A stretch of DNA of 64,000 bases from Desulfuromonas sp. TF (GTDB lineage Bacteria; Desulfobacterota; Desulfuromonadia; Desulfuromonadales; ATBO01). The stretch covers positions 12,032 through 76,031 of the forward strand of contig NZ_KI421416.1 in NCBI RefSeq assembly GCF_000472285.1. Reading direction: 5' to 3'. The translations under genes and the position numbers were made by a program. Below are positions 1 through 8,389 of the stretch, piece after piece (position 1 is the first letter of the stretch; each line of letters starts with the position of its first letter). The notes beneath the pieces are model-generated. The model was not told the origin of the DNA and did not search any database. It saw only the letters and a list, made by a program, of their open reading frames with translations.

Positions 1-510
1 CTGGGCCGCGACTCCTCCGATCTCTTTCACGTACCCGCAGACCTGAATGCCGAGTTCCCGGAGGAAAGCTATGCAGAGCCCCCCCACGGCAACCCTGGCG
101 GCGGTTTCACGCGCGCTGGAGCGCTCAAGGATATTCCTGGCATCATCCTGGCGGTATTTGATGACCCCGCTGAGATCGGCGTGCCCGGGGCGCGGATGGG
201 TGACAGCGATCTCTTCCATGCGGTCTTCGGCTCGGGGCGACATCTGATCTTTCCAGTTCGACCAGTCCCGGTTCTGGATGGAGAGGGTAATGGGAGATCC
301 GAGCGTTCTGCCCCATCGGACCCCGGAAAGAAAGGTCACCTGATCCTGCTCGATCCTCATTCGCCCACCCCGGCCGTACCCCTGCTGACGGCGGCCCAGA
401 TGAATGTTGATGTTCTCCTCGCAGATCGAAAGGTTGGCGGGCATTCCCTCTACGATGGCGGTCAGGGAGGGACCATGGGATTCTCCGGCCGTGAGATAAC
501 GAAGTTTCAT
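1..510 (-). CDS. aroC: Chorismate synthase, N-terminal 170 residues (cut by window edge)
   Basis: Chorismate synthase converts 5-enolpyruvylshikimate-3-phosphate to chorismate, using reduced FMN, in the cytoplasm (shikimate pathway). The visible N-terminus starts [16 protein letters not shown] and carries the family signatures GESHGPSL (about residues 9-16), [13 protein letters not shown] (about 40-52), [11 protein letters not shown] and an [15 protein letters not shown] segment. The ATG at 510 follows an AGGAAG ribosome site. The 3' part lies beyond base 1. It sits downstream of pilQ, separated by a strong hairpin, so it is probably transcribed separately or by read-through; pilQ followed by shikimate genes is a common arrangement. 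The + strand ORFs here are shadows. Confidence 0.97.
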   Translation of the reverse strand, partial: MKLRYLTAGESHGPSLTAIVEGMPANLSICEENINIHLGRRQQGYGRGGRMRIEQDQVTFLSGVRWGRTLGSPITLSIQNRDWSNWKDQMSPRAEDRMEEIAVTHPRPGHADLSGVIKYRQDDARNILERSSARETAARVAVGGLCIAFLRELGIQVCGYVKEIGGVAAQ

Positions 511-534
511 CTTTCTTCCTGTGTCTGAAATTAA

Positions 535-572
535 GTAGAAGAGGGACAGGCCCGAGCCTGTCCCTCTTCTAC
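535..572 (-). terminator. Intrinsic terminator after pilQ
   Basis: A perfect 17-bp stem (GTAGAAGAGGGACAGGC, 535-551, with its complement at 556-572) closes on a 4-base loop. Read on the minus strand it is followed by TTAATTT, a weak T-tract. It lies 23 bases after the pilQ stop and 25 bases before the aroC start, so it should separate pilMNOPQ transcription from aroC. Confidence 0.8.
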
Positions 573-594
573 GTCTCGGTCCGATTTCGAATGA

Positions 595-3201
595 TCAGTC
601 AAGAATACGCGGGGTGATGAAAATCAGCAATTCAGAACGATCATTCGATCTGTTTGTCGACTTGAACAGATAACCGATAAAGGGGAGTTTCCGCAGCCAG
701 GGAATACCCGTTTCGCTTCTGCTGTCATTTTCCGTGAAGATGCCGCCGATGACGGTGGTTTCTCCGTTTTTGACCAGCACCTTTGTGGTGGCTTCCTTCT
801 TGTCGATACCGGGGGCGCTTGCGCCGCTTACGGTGGTCGGCGTATTGTTGCTGGCCTTGATCTCCAGAATGATGGAATTATCGGGATTGATGATCGGTGT
901 GACGTTCAACTCGAGCGTGGCATCGACGAATTCGGTCTTGGTTCCCTGATCACTGATCGACTGATAAGGGATCTGTGTCCCCTGGGAGATGACGGCGGTT
1001 TCCCCGTTCAAGGTGGACACCCTCGGCTTCGAAATAACCTTGCTGTTGCCAGCCGTCTCCGCAGCGGACAACCGCAGGTCGAGAACGGAGCTGCTGACAC
1101 CCAACTGCCCGAAGGTGAAGGAGCTGCCGAGCCCCGCGGCTCCCACCGTGGGGTTGATGACAAAACTTCCGCCACCGGAGATCCCGGCATTGGAGAGGTC
1201 GCTCACATCGTCCACCCCGTCGTCATCATAGCTGAAATTCCAGCTGACTCCGAGATCTCGGGTGAAATTCGTCCGAGCCTCGACGATCCGGGCCTCGATC
1301 ATCACCTGCTTCTCGGGGGTATCGAGAATCGCTACCAGTTTCTTGACTTCCTCGATGACGGACGGTATGTCCGTTACGATCAGTTGTTTGTTGCGATTGT
1401 CCGGCGTGATCTTTCCCCGATCCGTCAACAGTTCGCCGGCGGGTCCGGCAATATTGCCCAAGGCGGTGTAGCTGACGCTGATGACCTCGGTCACCAGCGG
1501 TTCAAGCTCCCGCTCCTCTTTTACCGCCGTCAGCTCGGCCTGTCGCATGGACCGGATTCTGTCCCTGGGAAGAATGCGAACCACATTCCCCTCTTTTAGC
1601 ATGCCGAGATTCTTGATGTCGAGGATGAGATCGAGGGCCTGATCCCAGGGGACATCGATCAGGCGGAGAGTGATGGTCCCCTTGACTTCATCTCCGACCA
1701 GAACGTTGAGATCGCTTACTTCGCCGATGAGCTGGAAGATGCGGCGGATATCCGCATCATCGAAAACAAGAGTTATCTTTTCACCTCTGTATGGTACTCC
1801 CTTCTTCTCAACCTCTACAATCCCTGCCGCGGATAGAACAGGTTCTGCCGGTTCGCCTTTAACCGCAGGCCGAGGGGCCGCCGGCGCCTTAATGTCTGCG
1901 GAAGGCTGCTTTGCTGCCTGAGCCGGAGGAGGCGCAAGCACGGATACCTTTTCGACGGCTGCCGGGGCGGCTTCGGCAAACGGGCCATCCTCGACCACGA
2001 AAAGCACCATGTCCCCCTCTCTTCGCAGAGTATAGGGAACGGGTCCTTTAAGTTCGACGGCAAATAGAACATCCTGCCGATTCTCGGCCAGAACCGTATA
2101 AGGGGTCACCAGTTTTACGGCACTCGGGAAAACCGAAGCATCGATCGAACGGCGAAGCGCCCGACTGATGTTGGCGTTTTTCACCCCGAACCGGACGATA
2201 TCCCCCTCGGAGGTCGTCTCGATTAATTCAGCTGGGCTCGAAAGCTCTACGGAAAGAAATGACTTTCCATCCTCACTTCGGAAATCGACCGCTTCTACGG
2301 TCATCGGTACGCCGGGCGGAGGAGAAGGAGGCATGGACGCCTTGCCGGCATTTCCTCCCCAGGAAACGACAATCGAATTTCCTTCCTCATTCACCGCATA
2401 GTCCGGCAGTTCTTCATTTTCGGCGTCAAACACGAATCGGGTCTTATCCTTGTAAGTCCCGACGCGTATTTTACTGAATCCATGCGAGGGGCTGAAAGCC
2501 CGCTCCTTAAAAACCGGTTCCACCCCATACACATCGACTACAAGGCGGGGAGGTGCCCCGAGATTGAAGTAGCGATGGCTTTTGATCGGCCCGTCCGCCA
2601 ACAGAGAAGCACCACCTTCCCGCATATCGACGGATTCAATCCGTCCGGCGGAGGCGAGAGGAGCCGGAGATACAGTGGCAGATTCGGGAGCCGGTTTTAC
2701 CAGGGCCTTCCCTGAAGACAGATCTGTGTCCTGCGGGGGAGCGGTTCTACTGTTTTCAACAAGAGGCGAATCGGAAGCCAGAACAACCTGAAAATGATTT
2801 CCCTCCAAGCGGATATCGTAGTCCGCCACCTTGGCCAGCAGCAACTCGATTCGACCCAACTTTCCCGAGGTCAGATCAAGGGATGAGACTCGAATCTCCT
2901 GAAGAGGCGGGGCATCGACCTGAATGGAGTCGTCCAGTTCCGAAACATCCATCCCGGGAAAGTCGAGGACGATCCGAACTGGGTCCAGGGAATCGTAAAC
3001 GGTGTAGCGGTACCCCACGGGGTCCTGAGAATGGATATCCACGGTCCTTCGGGCAGTTTCCGCGTCCACTGAAATGGACAGGATTCGATTTTGCTCCTGC
3101 TGAGCATAACCTTGGGAGGAAGATAAAACCAAAAGCAGCAGCAAAGAACTCAATCTAAAGGCCAACAGCCGCCCTCCACACTGCTTGAGAAAAAAACACA
3201 T
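595..3201 (-). CDS. pilQ: Type IV pilus secretin PilQ
   Basis: PilQ forms the outer-membrane ring through which the pilus passes. At 868 residues the protein has a hydrophobic signal peptide (LSSLLLLLVLSSSQGYA), two to three AMIN domains in the first 400 residues (peptidoglycan/periplasmic anchoring), a Pro/Ala-rich linker, an STN/secretin N region (about 475-600) and a C-terminal secretin domain from about residue 630, beginning near VMIEARIVEARTNF and ending LLIFITPRIL. I place the start at the ATG at 3201 rather than further upstream. It lies one base after the pilP stop (TAAG-ATG), has an AAGGAG site in front, and directly precedes the signal peptide. It is the last gene of the pilM-N-O-P-Q set and is followed by a strong terminator. 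Confidence 0.96.
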   Translation of the reverse strand: MCFFLKQCGGRLLAFRLSSLLLLLVLSSSQGYAQQEQNRILSISVDAETARRTVDIHSQDPVGYRYTVYDSLDPVRIVLDFPGMDVSELDDSIQVDAPPLQEIRVSSLDLTSGKLGRIELLLAKVADYDIRLEGNHFQVVLASDSPLVENSRTAPPQDTDLSSGKALVKPAPESATVSPAPLASAGRIESVDMREGGASLLADGPIKSHRYFNLGAPPRLVVDVYGVEPVFKERAFSPSHGFSKIRVGTYKDKTRFVFDAENEELPDYAVNEEGNSIVVSWGGNAGKASMPPSPPPGVPMTVEAVDFRSEDGKSFLSVELSSPAELIETTSEGDIVRFGVKNANISRALRRSIDASVFPSAVKLVTPYTVLAENRQDVLFAVELKGPVPYTLRREGDMVLFVVEDGPFAEAAPAAVEKVSVLAPPPAQAAKQPSADIKAPAAPRPAVKGEPAEPVLSAAGIVEVEKKGVPYRGEKITLVFDDADIRRIFQLIGEVSDLNVLVGDEVKGTITLRLIDVPWDQALDLILDIKNLGMLKEGNVVRILPRDRIRSMRQAELTAVKEERELEPLVTEVISVSYTALGNIAGPAGELLTDRGKITPDNRNKQLIVTDIPSVIEEVKKLVAILDTPEKQVMIEARIVEARTNFTRDLGVSWNFSYDDDGVDDVSDLSNAGISGGGSFVINPTVGAAGLGSSFTFGQLGVSSSVLDLRLSAAETAGNSKVISKPRVSTLNGETAVISQGTQIPYQSISDQGTKTEFVDATLELNVTPIINPDNSIILEIKASNNTPTTVSGASAPGIDKKEATTKVLVKNGETTVIGGIFTENDSRSETGIPWLRKLPFIGYLFKSTNRSNDRSELLIFITPRILD

Positions 3202-3202
3202 C

Positions 3203-3730
3203 TTATTCAACTCCTTCCCTCTTAGGAAGCATGATTTCCTGGACAACAGTCCTGACCTCTCCAGAAAAATCAATATAACGTTCCTGAACGACGACGGCAT
3301 CTCGAGTTACTCCGATAACGGTTCCATCGTTTTTGCCAACCTTGATACCTTTTTTCAGGATATACGATTTACCATCGGGGGCCACTACCATGGCTCTTGG
3401 CTCCCCTTTGCCTATGATCACGCCAATCAGCCTCAATTGGCCGATATCGAATTTCTGAAGAGGTGTAAGTGCTCGCTCCGGCAATATAGGTTGTTTTACG
3501 TTGAGCAGAGATTCAAAAGGATCGCGTCCCGTCGGATCGTATCTGTATCTCGGAGGCGCTGGTTCAGAAATCTTTTCAGAGGGCGCAGAATTCTCCACCG
3601 GTTTCTGGGGAGAGGATATAGCCTTCTTGGTCGGAGGAGGAACAGGAGAGGTCTCCGGTATCTCTTCACCACAACCAGCGCATAAAAGCATCGACAGAAG
3701 GACGGCGAAGAAAGGTAAAGTGCGTTTCAT
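3203..3730 (-). CDS. pilP: Pilus assembly lipoprotein PilP
   Basis: PilP is an inner-membrane lipoprotein that links the PilN/PilO dimer to PilQ. The sequence MKRTLPFFAVLLSMLLCAGC is a lipoprotein signal with lipobox CAGC. A proline-rich flexible linker and a small beta domain follow (near RYDPTGRDPFESLL, then QLRLIGVIIGKGEPRAM), which is the usual PilP layout at about 175 residues. An in-frame ATG at 3757 would add nine residues; I prefer 3730 because the signal peptide then begins at residue 1 and an AAAGGGA site lies upstream. The gap to pilO is about 30 bases, and the stop is one base from the pilQ start. Confidence 0.93.
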   Translation of the reverse strand: MKRTLPFFAVLLSMLLCAGCGEEIPETSPVPPPTKKAISSPQKPVENSAPSEKISEPAPPRYRYDPTGRDPFESLLNVKQPILPERALTPLQKFDIGQLRLIGVIIGKGEPRAMVVAPDGKSYILKKGIKVGKNDGTVIGVTRDAVVVQERYIDFSGEVRTVVQEIMLPKREGVE

Positions 3731-3759
3731 TATCGGAAATTTCCCTTTCCTTTGCATTC

Positions 3760-4332
3760 CTAGGAGCCTTCAAGGAAGCGGAAAGTCGTAGCCAAACAGT
3801 CAATCGAAAGGATCGTCTGTCCTCCGACGGTTTTCGGGCTGCCCATACTCAGATTATTGATGTTAACGATCCTGGATAAATCACTCACTGCCTGAAAAAA
3901 CAAAGCTACATCATGATAGGAACCGACCAGTTGAAGAGAAACAGGCACTTCTGCATAAAACCCCTTTTTTACTTCTCCCCCTGGTCTGAAACGAAGAACA
4001 TCCAATCCGTTGTCCTTGGCCAGAGAAGAGATGCTGGTCAACAGCGAAGGAATTTCTTTCTCATTCGGAAGTTCGGAGAGGGTTTGCGCTAGCTGTTCTT
4101 GCATTTTTTTGTATTCTGCCTGGAATTTTGGCAGATCGTTGGCAATGCGCTGGTCCTGTTGGAGCTTTGCCTGGAGCGCTGCACGCTGGTCCTGTAAGTT
4201 GTGATGCTCTTCCAGTTTAGGCAAATAAAGCAGATAAACGAAACCACCGACGATAACAAGTAAAAACGCAACCAGGATTATAATACGCTGATAGGCGGGA
4301 AACTTTAGAATTTTTTCAATACGAGGATTCAT
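3760..4332 (-). CDS. pilO: Pilus alignment protein PilO
   Basis: PilO pairs with PilN on the periplasmic face of the inner membrane and helps align the pilus motor with the secretin. The 190-residue protein has a short cytoplasmic N-terminus (MNPRIEKILKFPAYQR), one transmembrane helix (about residues 17-38), a Gln/Lys-rich coiled coil (about 40-95) and a ferredoxin-like C-terminal fold ending in ISIDCLATTFRFLEGS. Segments such as FYAEVPVSLQLVGSYHDVALF match the family well. It sits 16 bases after pilN and before pilP. Confidence 0.94.
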   Translation of the reverse strand: MNPRIEKILKFPAYQRIIILVAFLLVIVGGFVYLLYLPKLEEHHNLQDQRAALQAKLQQDQRIANDLPKFQAEYKKMQEQLAQTLSELPNEKEIPSLLTSISSLAKDNGLDVLRFRPGGEVKKGFYAEVPVSLQLVGSYHDVALFFQAVSDLSRIVNINNLSMGSPKTVGGQTILSIDCLATTFRFLEGS

Positions 4333-4348
4333 ATTTCAACGCCCTATA

Positions 4349-4912
4349 TTATTGATTTGCATCCTCTTTAGGAGGCGTTTGTACACTACAGGTCACATCA
4401 AAGCGCTGCAATTTACTACCTGAAGCGGAAATTTGCTCAATCACTTTAAGCTCGACGTTCTGATAATACGGGGAGGATTCGAGATTTTGTAAAAATTGCG
4501 CAACCGCCGGTTCATTCAATCCTACACCTTGGAGAGAAATATTCCCCCCCGATTCCTTGAAAGTAGTTATCCATAATTTGTCCGGCAAAGCATTCCTTAA
4601 TTCATCCAGCAGGTGAACCGGACCCGTTTGTCCTTCTTTGATCTTGCCGAGCACATCGAGTTTCCCTTGCAGCTCTTTCTGCAGTTTCTTGATGCGCCCC
4701 ACTTCCCCTATTTTTTTCTTGAGAGTGTTGATTTCGGCTTCGATTTTAGCAATTTCCACTTTCTCATCGTCTATCTTGCCAAGAAGGGAAGCATAGACGC
4801 CTATGCAGCCGGCCAGAACCACAACAACAGCTACCAGAAGGATGATCAACTGCCCTCGCAGCATCTCCTTCTTCTGGGCGGCCTTTACGGGCAAAAGATT
4901 GATACGAATCAT
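4349..4912 (-). CDS. pilN: Pilus alignment protein PilN
   Basis: PilN is a bitopic inner-membrane protein. Its N-terminal INLLP motif (here MIRINLLPVKAAQKK) docks onto cytoplasmic PilM and its periplasmic part pairs with PilO. The sequence shows the INLLP motif at residues 3-7, a transmembrane helix (about 22-45), a coiled coil with KIEAEINTLKKKIGEVGRIKK (shortened here to its core features) and a C-terminal beta/alpha domain. Length (187 residues) is normal. The start overlaps the end of pilM by four bases (ATGA), consistent with translational coupling. Confidence 0.95.
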   Translation of the reverse strand: MIRINLLPVKAAQKKEMLRGQLIILLVAVVVVLAGCIGVYASLLGKIDDEKVEIAKIEAEINTLKKKIGEVGRIKKLQKELQGKLDVLGKIKEGQTGPVHLLDELRNALPDKLWITTFKESGGNISLQGVGLNEPAVAQFLQNLESSPYYQNVELKVIEQISASGSKLQRFDVTCSVQTPPKEDANQ

Positions 4913-5967
4913 TTGTCGCCCATCCTCCTCATTGCAAGTCCGACCGCGACGGGAAAGAGGGGGCCGACGGAGCGGATGTATTCCGGGTCGAACTCCTTTT
5001 CATTCACCACGACTTGACGGAAGGGGTCGAGCACCTCCACCGACATGCCCAACCGACGTTCAAGGGCAGCCTGCACCTGCGGCGTTTTGGAAACCCCGCC
5101 GGCAAGGTAGAGTTTCTGGACCTTTTCATCCGCGGAGGTCGCGGAAAAGAAATCAAGAGACCGCTGCACTTCCTGGGCCAGGGTTTCGGCAGCGTCCGTG
5201 ATGACTTCCGTGACGGAAGCGTGGTCGACATCTTCAATCTCTAAACCCAGCTTGACCGCTTCGGCATCCTCGCTCCCTAAACCGAGTCGTTTCTGAATTT
5301 CCTCGTTGAACATGTTTCCGCCGACCTGGATATCTCGGGTGAAGACCGATTCTCCGCCTTTGAGAATATTGATATTCATGGCGCTCGCCCCCATGTTGAT
5401 CAAGGCGACATTCTCCTCGGTTTCAAAGCCGTAATTGATCTCGAACGCGTTCTCCAGAGCGAAGCAGTCGACATCCATGACCTGAGGGTTTAGGCCGGAT
5501 TCCTTGAACACCGCCACATAATCGTTGACGAAATCCTTCTTCGCGGCCACCAGGATGACATTCATCTGGGAAGGATCGTTGACGTCGGGACCGAGGATCT
5601 GAAAGTCGAGATTGACCTCGGAAATCTCGAATGGAATGTACTGTTCGGCTTCCCACTGAATGGACGCCTCCATTTCCTCCTCGGTCATGATGGGAAGCAG
5701 AATCTTGCGGATGATCACTGAATGACCGGAGATGGAGGTGGCGACATTTTGCGTCTTTACCTTCAGGCTTTTCACCAAGCCAATGACCACCTCGACGACC
5801 GAACTCGAATCCATAATGGCATTGTCGACAATGGCCTCAGGGGGCAGAGGGGCCAGGCCGAGATTTACCAGATGGTAAACCCCTTTCGCCTCCCGCAGCT
5901 GAACCAGCTTGGCCGAACTCGATCCGATGTCGATGCCGATGATGTCTTTTTTCGTCTTAAATAGCAT
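4909..5967 (-). CDS. pilM: Actin-like pilus platform protein PilM
   Basis: PilM is a cytoplasmic FtsA/actin-fold ATP-binding protein that binds the PilN tail and couples the motor ATPases to the envelope complex. The nucleotide-binding phosphate-1 motif is IGIDIGSSSAKLVQL (about residues 10-24), phosphate-2 is near NVALINMGASAMNI (about 185-198), and the adenosine motif is LYLAGGVSKTPQVQAAL (about 292-308). At 352 residues it is full length. It lies 79 bases downstream of the Xre regulator gene and is the first pil gene of its operon. Confidence 0.95.
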   Translation of the reverse strand: MLFKTKKDIIGIDIGSSSAKLVQLREAKGVYHLVNLGLAPLPPEAIVDNAIMDSSSVVEVVIGLVKSLKVKTQNVATSISGHSVIIRKILLPIMTEEEMEASIQWEAEQYIPFEISEVNLDFQILGPDVNDPSQMNVILVAAKKDFVNDYVAVFKESGLNPQVMDVDCFALENAFEINYGFETEENVALINMGASAMNINILKGGESVFTRDIQVGGNMFNEEIQKRLGLGSEDAEAVKLGLEIEDVDHASVTEVITDAAETLAQEVQRSLDFFSATSADEKVQKLYLAGGVSKTPQVQAALERRLGMSVEVLDPFRQVVVNEKEFDPEYIRSVGPLFPVAVGLAMRRMGDK

Positions 5968-6046
5968 CTATGAAATCCTGCCTGGAGCGTTGACAAAAAG
6001 GAATGTGCGGCAAGGTGTCCCGTCATACCAGCAAGGGACGTACCAT

Positions 6047-6253
6047 TTACTCACCCTGCTCCGGAAAGACTTTCTCGCGGTCCTCCAGGTCCAGGCCGAG
6101 AGCAAGAATTATCTTGCGCATGGTCGCCAGACGACAGGCTGCCCCCTTCTCGATGCGATCAACCGTAAGAGGTGAGATGCCCGCCTTGCGGGCCAGTTCC
6201 GCCTTGCTCATCAAAAGGGATTCACGGATTTTCCTGACCCTGTTCTGTTCCAT
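6047..6253 (-). CDS. Small Xre-family helix-turn-helix regulator
   Basis: A 68-residue protein made almost entirely of one Xre/Cro helix-turn-helix domain (MSKAELARKAGISPLTVDRI is the HTH core). It probably acts as a dimeric DNA-binding regulator. An in-frame TTG at 6265 could add four residues; I prefer the ATG at 6253 (MEQNRVRKIRE). It is the first gene downstream of a consensus sigma-70 promoter and precedes pilM, so it is likely co-transcribed with pilMNOPQ. The 26-base palindrome upstream of that promoter is a plausible operator for it. Target and effector are unknown. Confidence 0.82.
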   Translation of the reverse strand: MEQNRVRKIRESLLMSKAELARKAGISPLTVDRIEKGAACRLATMRKIILALGLDLEDREKVFPEQGE

Positions 6254-6293
6254 TTCACATTCCAATATTTAATATTAAGGGAAATTAGACCTA

Positions 6294-6321
6294 ATTATAT
6301 GTAAATTAAATGATGTGTCAA
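6294..6321 (-). promoter_or_regulatory. Sigma-70 promoter of the xre-pilMNOPQ operon
   Basis: On the minus strand: TTGACA (6321-6316), a 16-base spacer, then TATAAT (6299-6294). Both hexamers match the consensus exactly. Predicted transcription start is near 6287, about 34 bases before the xre ATG. The surrounding 180 bases are strongly AT-rich compared with the genes. Confidence 0.8.
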
Positions 6322-6324
6322 CTA

Positions 6325-6350
6325 ATTATAGGAGCATAAGCTCTTATAAT
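6325..6350. promoter_or_regulatory. Palindrome just upstream of the xre-pilM promoter (candidate operator)
   Basis: ATTATAGGAGC (6325-6335), a 4-base centre, then GCTCTTATAAT (6340-6350): 11-base arms with a single mismatch. It lies 3 bases upstream of the -35 hexamer, centred near -50 from the predicted start, which suits an activator or dimeric Xre site. Binding by the adjacent Xre protein is inferred. Confidence 0.5.
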
Positions 6351-6455
6351 TCTTAAAGAAAGGAAAGATCACATCATATAGTGGAATAAATAAAAGCCAC
6401 CCCCCAATATATAGAGATGCCAAAAGATTTTATTTTCGCGAAAAATCGGAAATGA

Positions 6456-7226
6456 TCATCGGAAAAGAGACAGATACCAGTGGATCAGTGCAGGTCCCCA
6501 GAGAAGATAGACCATTGCTCCCGTCACCAGAAAAGGGCCGAAGGGAATGGCGAGCCTGCGGTCGGCCTTTTTTATCATCATCAGCGGAATACCGACCAGC
6601 GATCCCAGGAGGGAGCTGATGAAGATGGTCGGCAAAACGGCCTTCCATCCGAGAAACGCCCCCAGCATGGCCAGAAGCTTGATGTCCCCCCCGCCCATCC
6701 CTTCTTTTTTGGTCAGCAGCTCATAACCTGCGGCGACGGCAAAGAGACTGCCTCCTCCGAGAAGGATGCCGAGGAGAGAATCGGTCCAGGAGACCCAGGG
6801 GATGAGGAAGGAGCATAGAAAGCCGATGATGATGCCGGGCAGGCTGATGACGTCGGGGATGATCTGATGATCGAGATCGATGAAGGTGATGACCACCAGG
6901 GCGGCGGCGAAGAGCCACAGAACCGGCACGAAGTGCTGCGGTCCGAAACGATAGACGATCAGGGCGAAGAGCAGTCCTGTCAGGGCTTCCACCATCGGGT
7001 AGCGTGGGGAGATCCGAACCTTGCATCCGGCGCATCTGCCCCGCAGCAGAATGTAGCTGAAGATGGGAATATTCTGATACCAGCGGATGGTCGCCGCGCA
7101 GGCAGGGCAGCGCGAAGGAGGATGGACGATCGACTCGCCGGCCGGGATGCGGTAGATGCAGACGTTGAGGAAGGAGCCGATGATGCTCCCGAATAGAAAG
7201 GAAACCAGTAAAAAATACAGGAACAT
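6456..7226 (-). CDS. pilD: Prepilin peptidase / N-methyltransferase PilD
   Basis: PilD cleaves the short leader of prepilins at the G-F bond and methylates the new N-terminus, in the inner membrane. The 256-residue protein shows the N-terminal methylase region with two Cys pairs (CPACAATI and CAGCKVRI), and the two catalytic aspartates of the GxGD-type protease (FIDLDHQIIPD near residue 120 and GMGGGDIKLLA near 180), with about eight hydrophobic segments. The start overlaps the stop of the upstream glycosyltransferase gene by one base. It is the last gene of the long glycan run and is separated from the rest of the pil machinery. Confidence 0.96.
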   Translation of the reverse strand: MFLYFLLVSFLFGSIIGSFLNVCIYRIPAGESIVHPPSRCPACAATIRWYQNIPIFSYILLRGRCAGCKVRISPRYPMVEALTGLLFALIVYRFGPQHFVPVLWLFAAALVVITFIDLDHQIIPDVISLPGIIIGFLCSFLIPWVSWTDSLLGILLGGGSLFAVAAGYELLTKKEGMGGGDIKLLAMLGAFLGWKAVLPTIFISSLLGSLVGIPLMMIKKADRRLAIPFGPFLVTGAMVYLLWGPALIHWYLSLFR

Positions 7227-8323
7227 CAGAATCTATTTCCTTGCATATTGCGCGCTAGGAGAGCTTCAGTGGCAGCGATTACCTCTTCGACTGAAATCTC
7301 CTGAAGACATTGCACTCCCTTGAGACATTTCGGCGTATTTCCGAACCTGCTGCATGGGGAGCAAGATAATCCACGTTTTACAATGATATGTTTGCTTCCA
7401 CGAGGTGCCCATTTAATATCATTACTGGGACCGAAGATAGATACAGTGGGTCGATCCAGACAAAAAGCTAAGTGCAGCATCCCTGAATCGCCACTGACAA
7501 CAATTGCCGCCTTCTCCATTACAGCTGCTGATTCTTCAAGACTGGTCAGCCCCGCTAGATTTAAGGCATTTCTGGCGGCAACATATTCACCCAAAGCCCG
7601 ATCATGCTTCCCTCCCAATATCACCACCTGTAATTCGTTTTCATTACACCACCAGACAAACTCCCGGAATTTCCTGGGATCCCAACGTTTTTCTTGAATA
7701 CTGGCAGCAGGGAAAAGTGCCAAAAGCGGTAATTGCTTAATATCACTAAGAATTGAGGCTACCTTCTGCTGAGCAGCCTCCGGCACTATAAGAAGGTCGT
7801 TGTTCGTTAAAAAATCATCTGCAATCCCAAGAGGCCCAAGTAGATTAAAGAAACTTTCCGACTCAAATTGATCTGGCAGATATGGGATCGGGTGCGTGAA
7901 CATACGGCGTCGCTCATTGGTATCAAAACCGACCTTTATTGACGAGCGTACAAGACGGCAGACTACAGCGGATAAGCGATGCCATTGTTCCGTATCTACA
8001 GCGATATCGTACCGGCGGCGTAGGATAGTACAAAGGTCAGAGGGATCGTCGTAAGTGAAAACTTCACGAATGCCGGGCATCAGGGCAAATGCTCTGGCGT
8101 TTCGCTTTTCCGCAAGCACATCAATGGTGGCGTCCCTAAAATACTTATGCAGGGCGGCAACAGTCATAGACAGGAGCAGGGCGTCGCCGATACCCCCGGG
8201 ACGGATTAACAGGATCGAAGACAGACTGCCTGGAATAAGACTGTTCGGTGGCGGAAGACAAGAAGTCAGAAATCGACCGAAAAAGTTATCAACTAACTTG
8301 AGCAGACCGGTTTTAATCGACAC
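7226..8323 (-). CDS. Heptosyltransferase-like GT9 glycosyltransferase
   Basis: A 365-residue GT-B fold protein of the ADP-heptose:LPS heptosyltransferase superfamily (GT9). The N-terminal ILLIRPGGIGDALLLSMTV motif, the central LFPAASIQEKRWDPRKF (donor-site region) and the C-terminal VSGDSGMLHLAFCLDRPTVS/FGPSN stretch are typical. It probably adds heptose or another sugar to an LPS core or surface glycan on the cytoplasmic side of the inner membrane. The start is a GTG at 8323 with an AAAGGAA site. The 66-base gap upstream to the GT11-like gene is one of the longest inside the glycan run. Confidence 0.85.
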   Translation of the reverse strand: MSIKTGLLKLVDNFFGRFLTSCLPPPNSLIPGSLSSILLIRPGGIGDALLLSMTVAALHKYFRDATIDVLAEKRNARAFALMPGIREVFTYDDPSDLCTILRRRYDIAVDTEQWHRLSAVVCRLVRSSIKVGFDTNERRRMFTHPIPYLPDQFESESFFNLLGPLGIADDFLTNNDLLIVPEAAQQKVASILSDIKQLPLLALFPAASIQEKRWDPRKFREFVWWCNENELQVVILGGKHDRALGEYVAARNALNLAGLTSLEESAAVMEKAAIVVSGDSGMLHLAFCLDRPTVSIFGPSNDIKWAPRGSKHIIVKRGLSCSPCSRFGNTPKCLKGVQCLQEISVEEVIAATEALLARNMQGNRF

Positions 8324-8389
8324 AAAAATTCCTTTAATCCTGCTTGCGGTAAGGTGGCGATATCACTACATGGAAAATACACTAATACT

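Noticed and set aside
47-3791. Several plus-strand ORFs of 60-170 residues opposite aroC, pilQ and pilP
   Set aside because: They are antisense shadows of well-recognised genes, lack ribosome sites and have no recognisable protein features.
6433-6444. TTTTCGCGAAAA palindrome after pilD
   Set aside because: Perfect but only 12 bases, in an AT-rich tail; too short and weak to call a terminator or operator with support.
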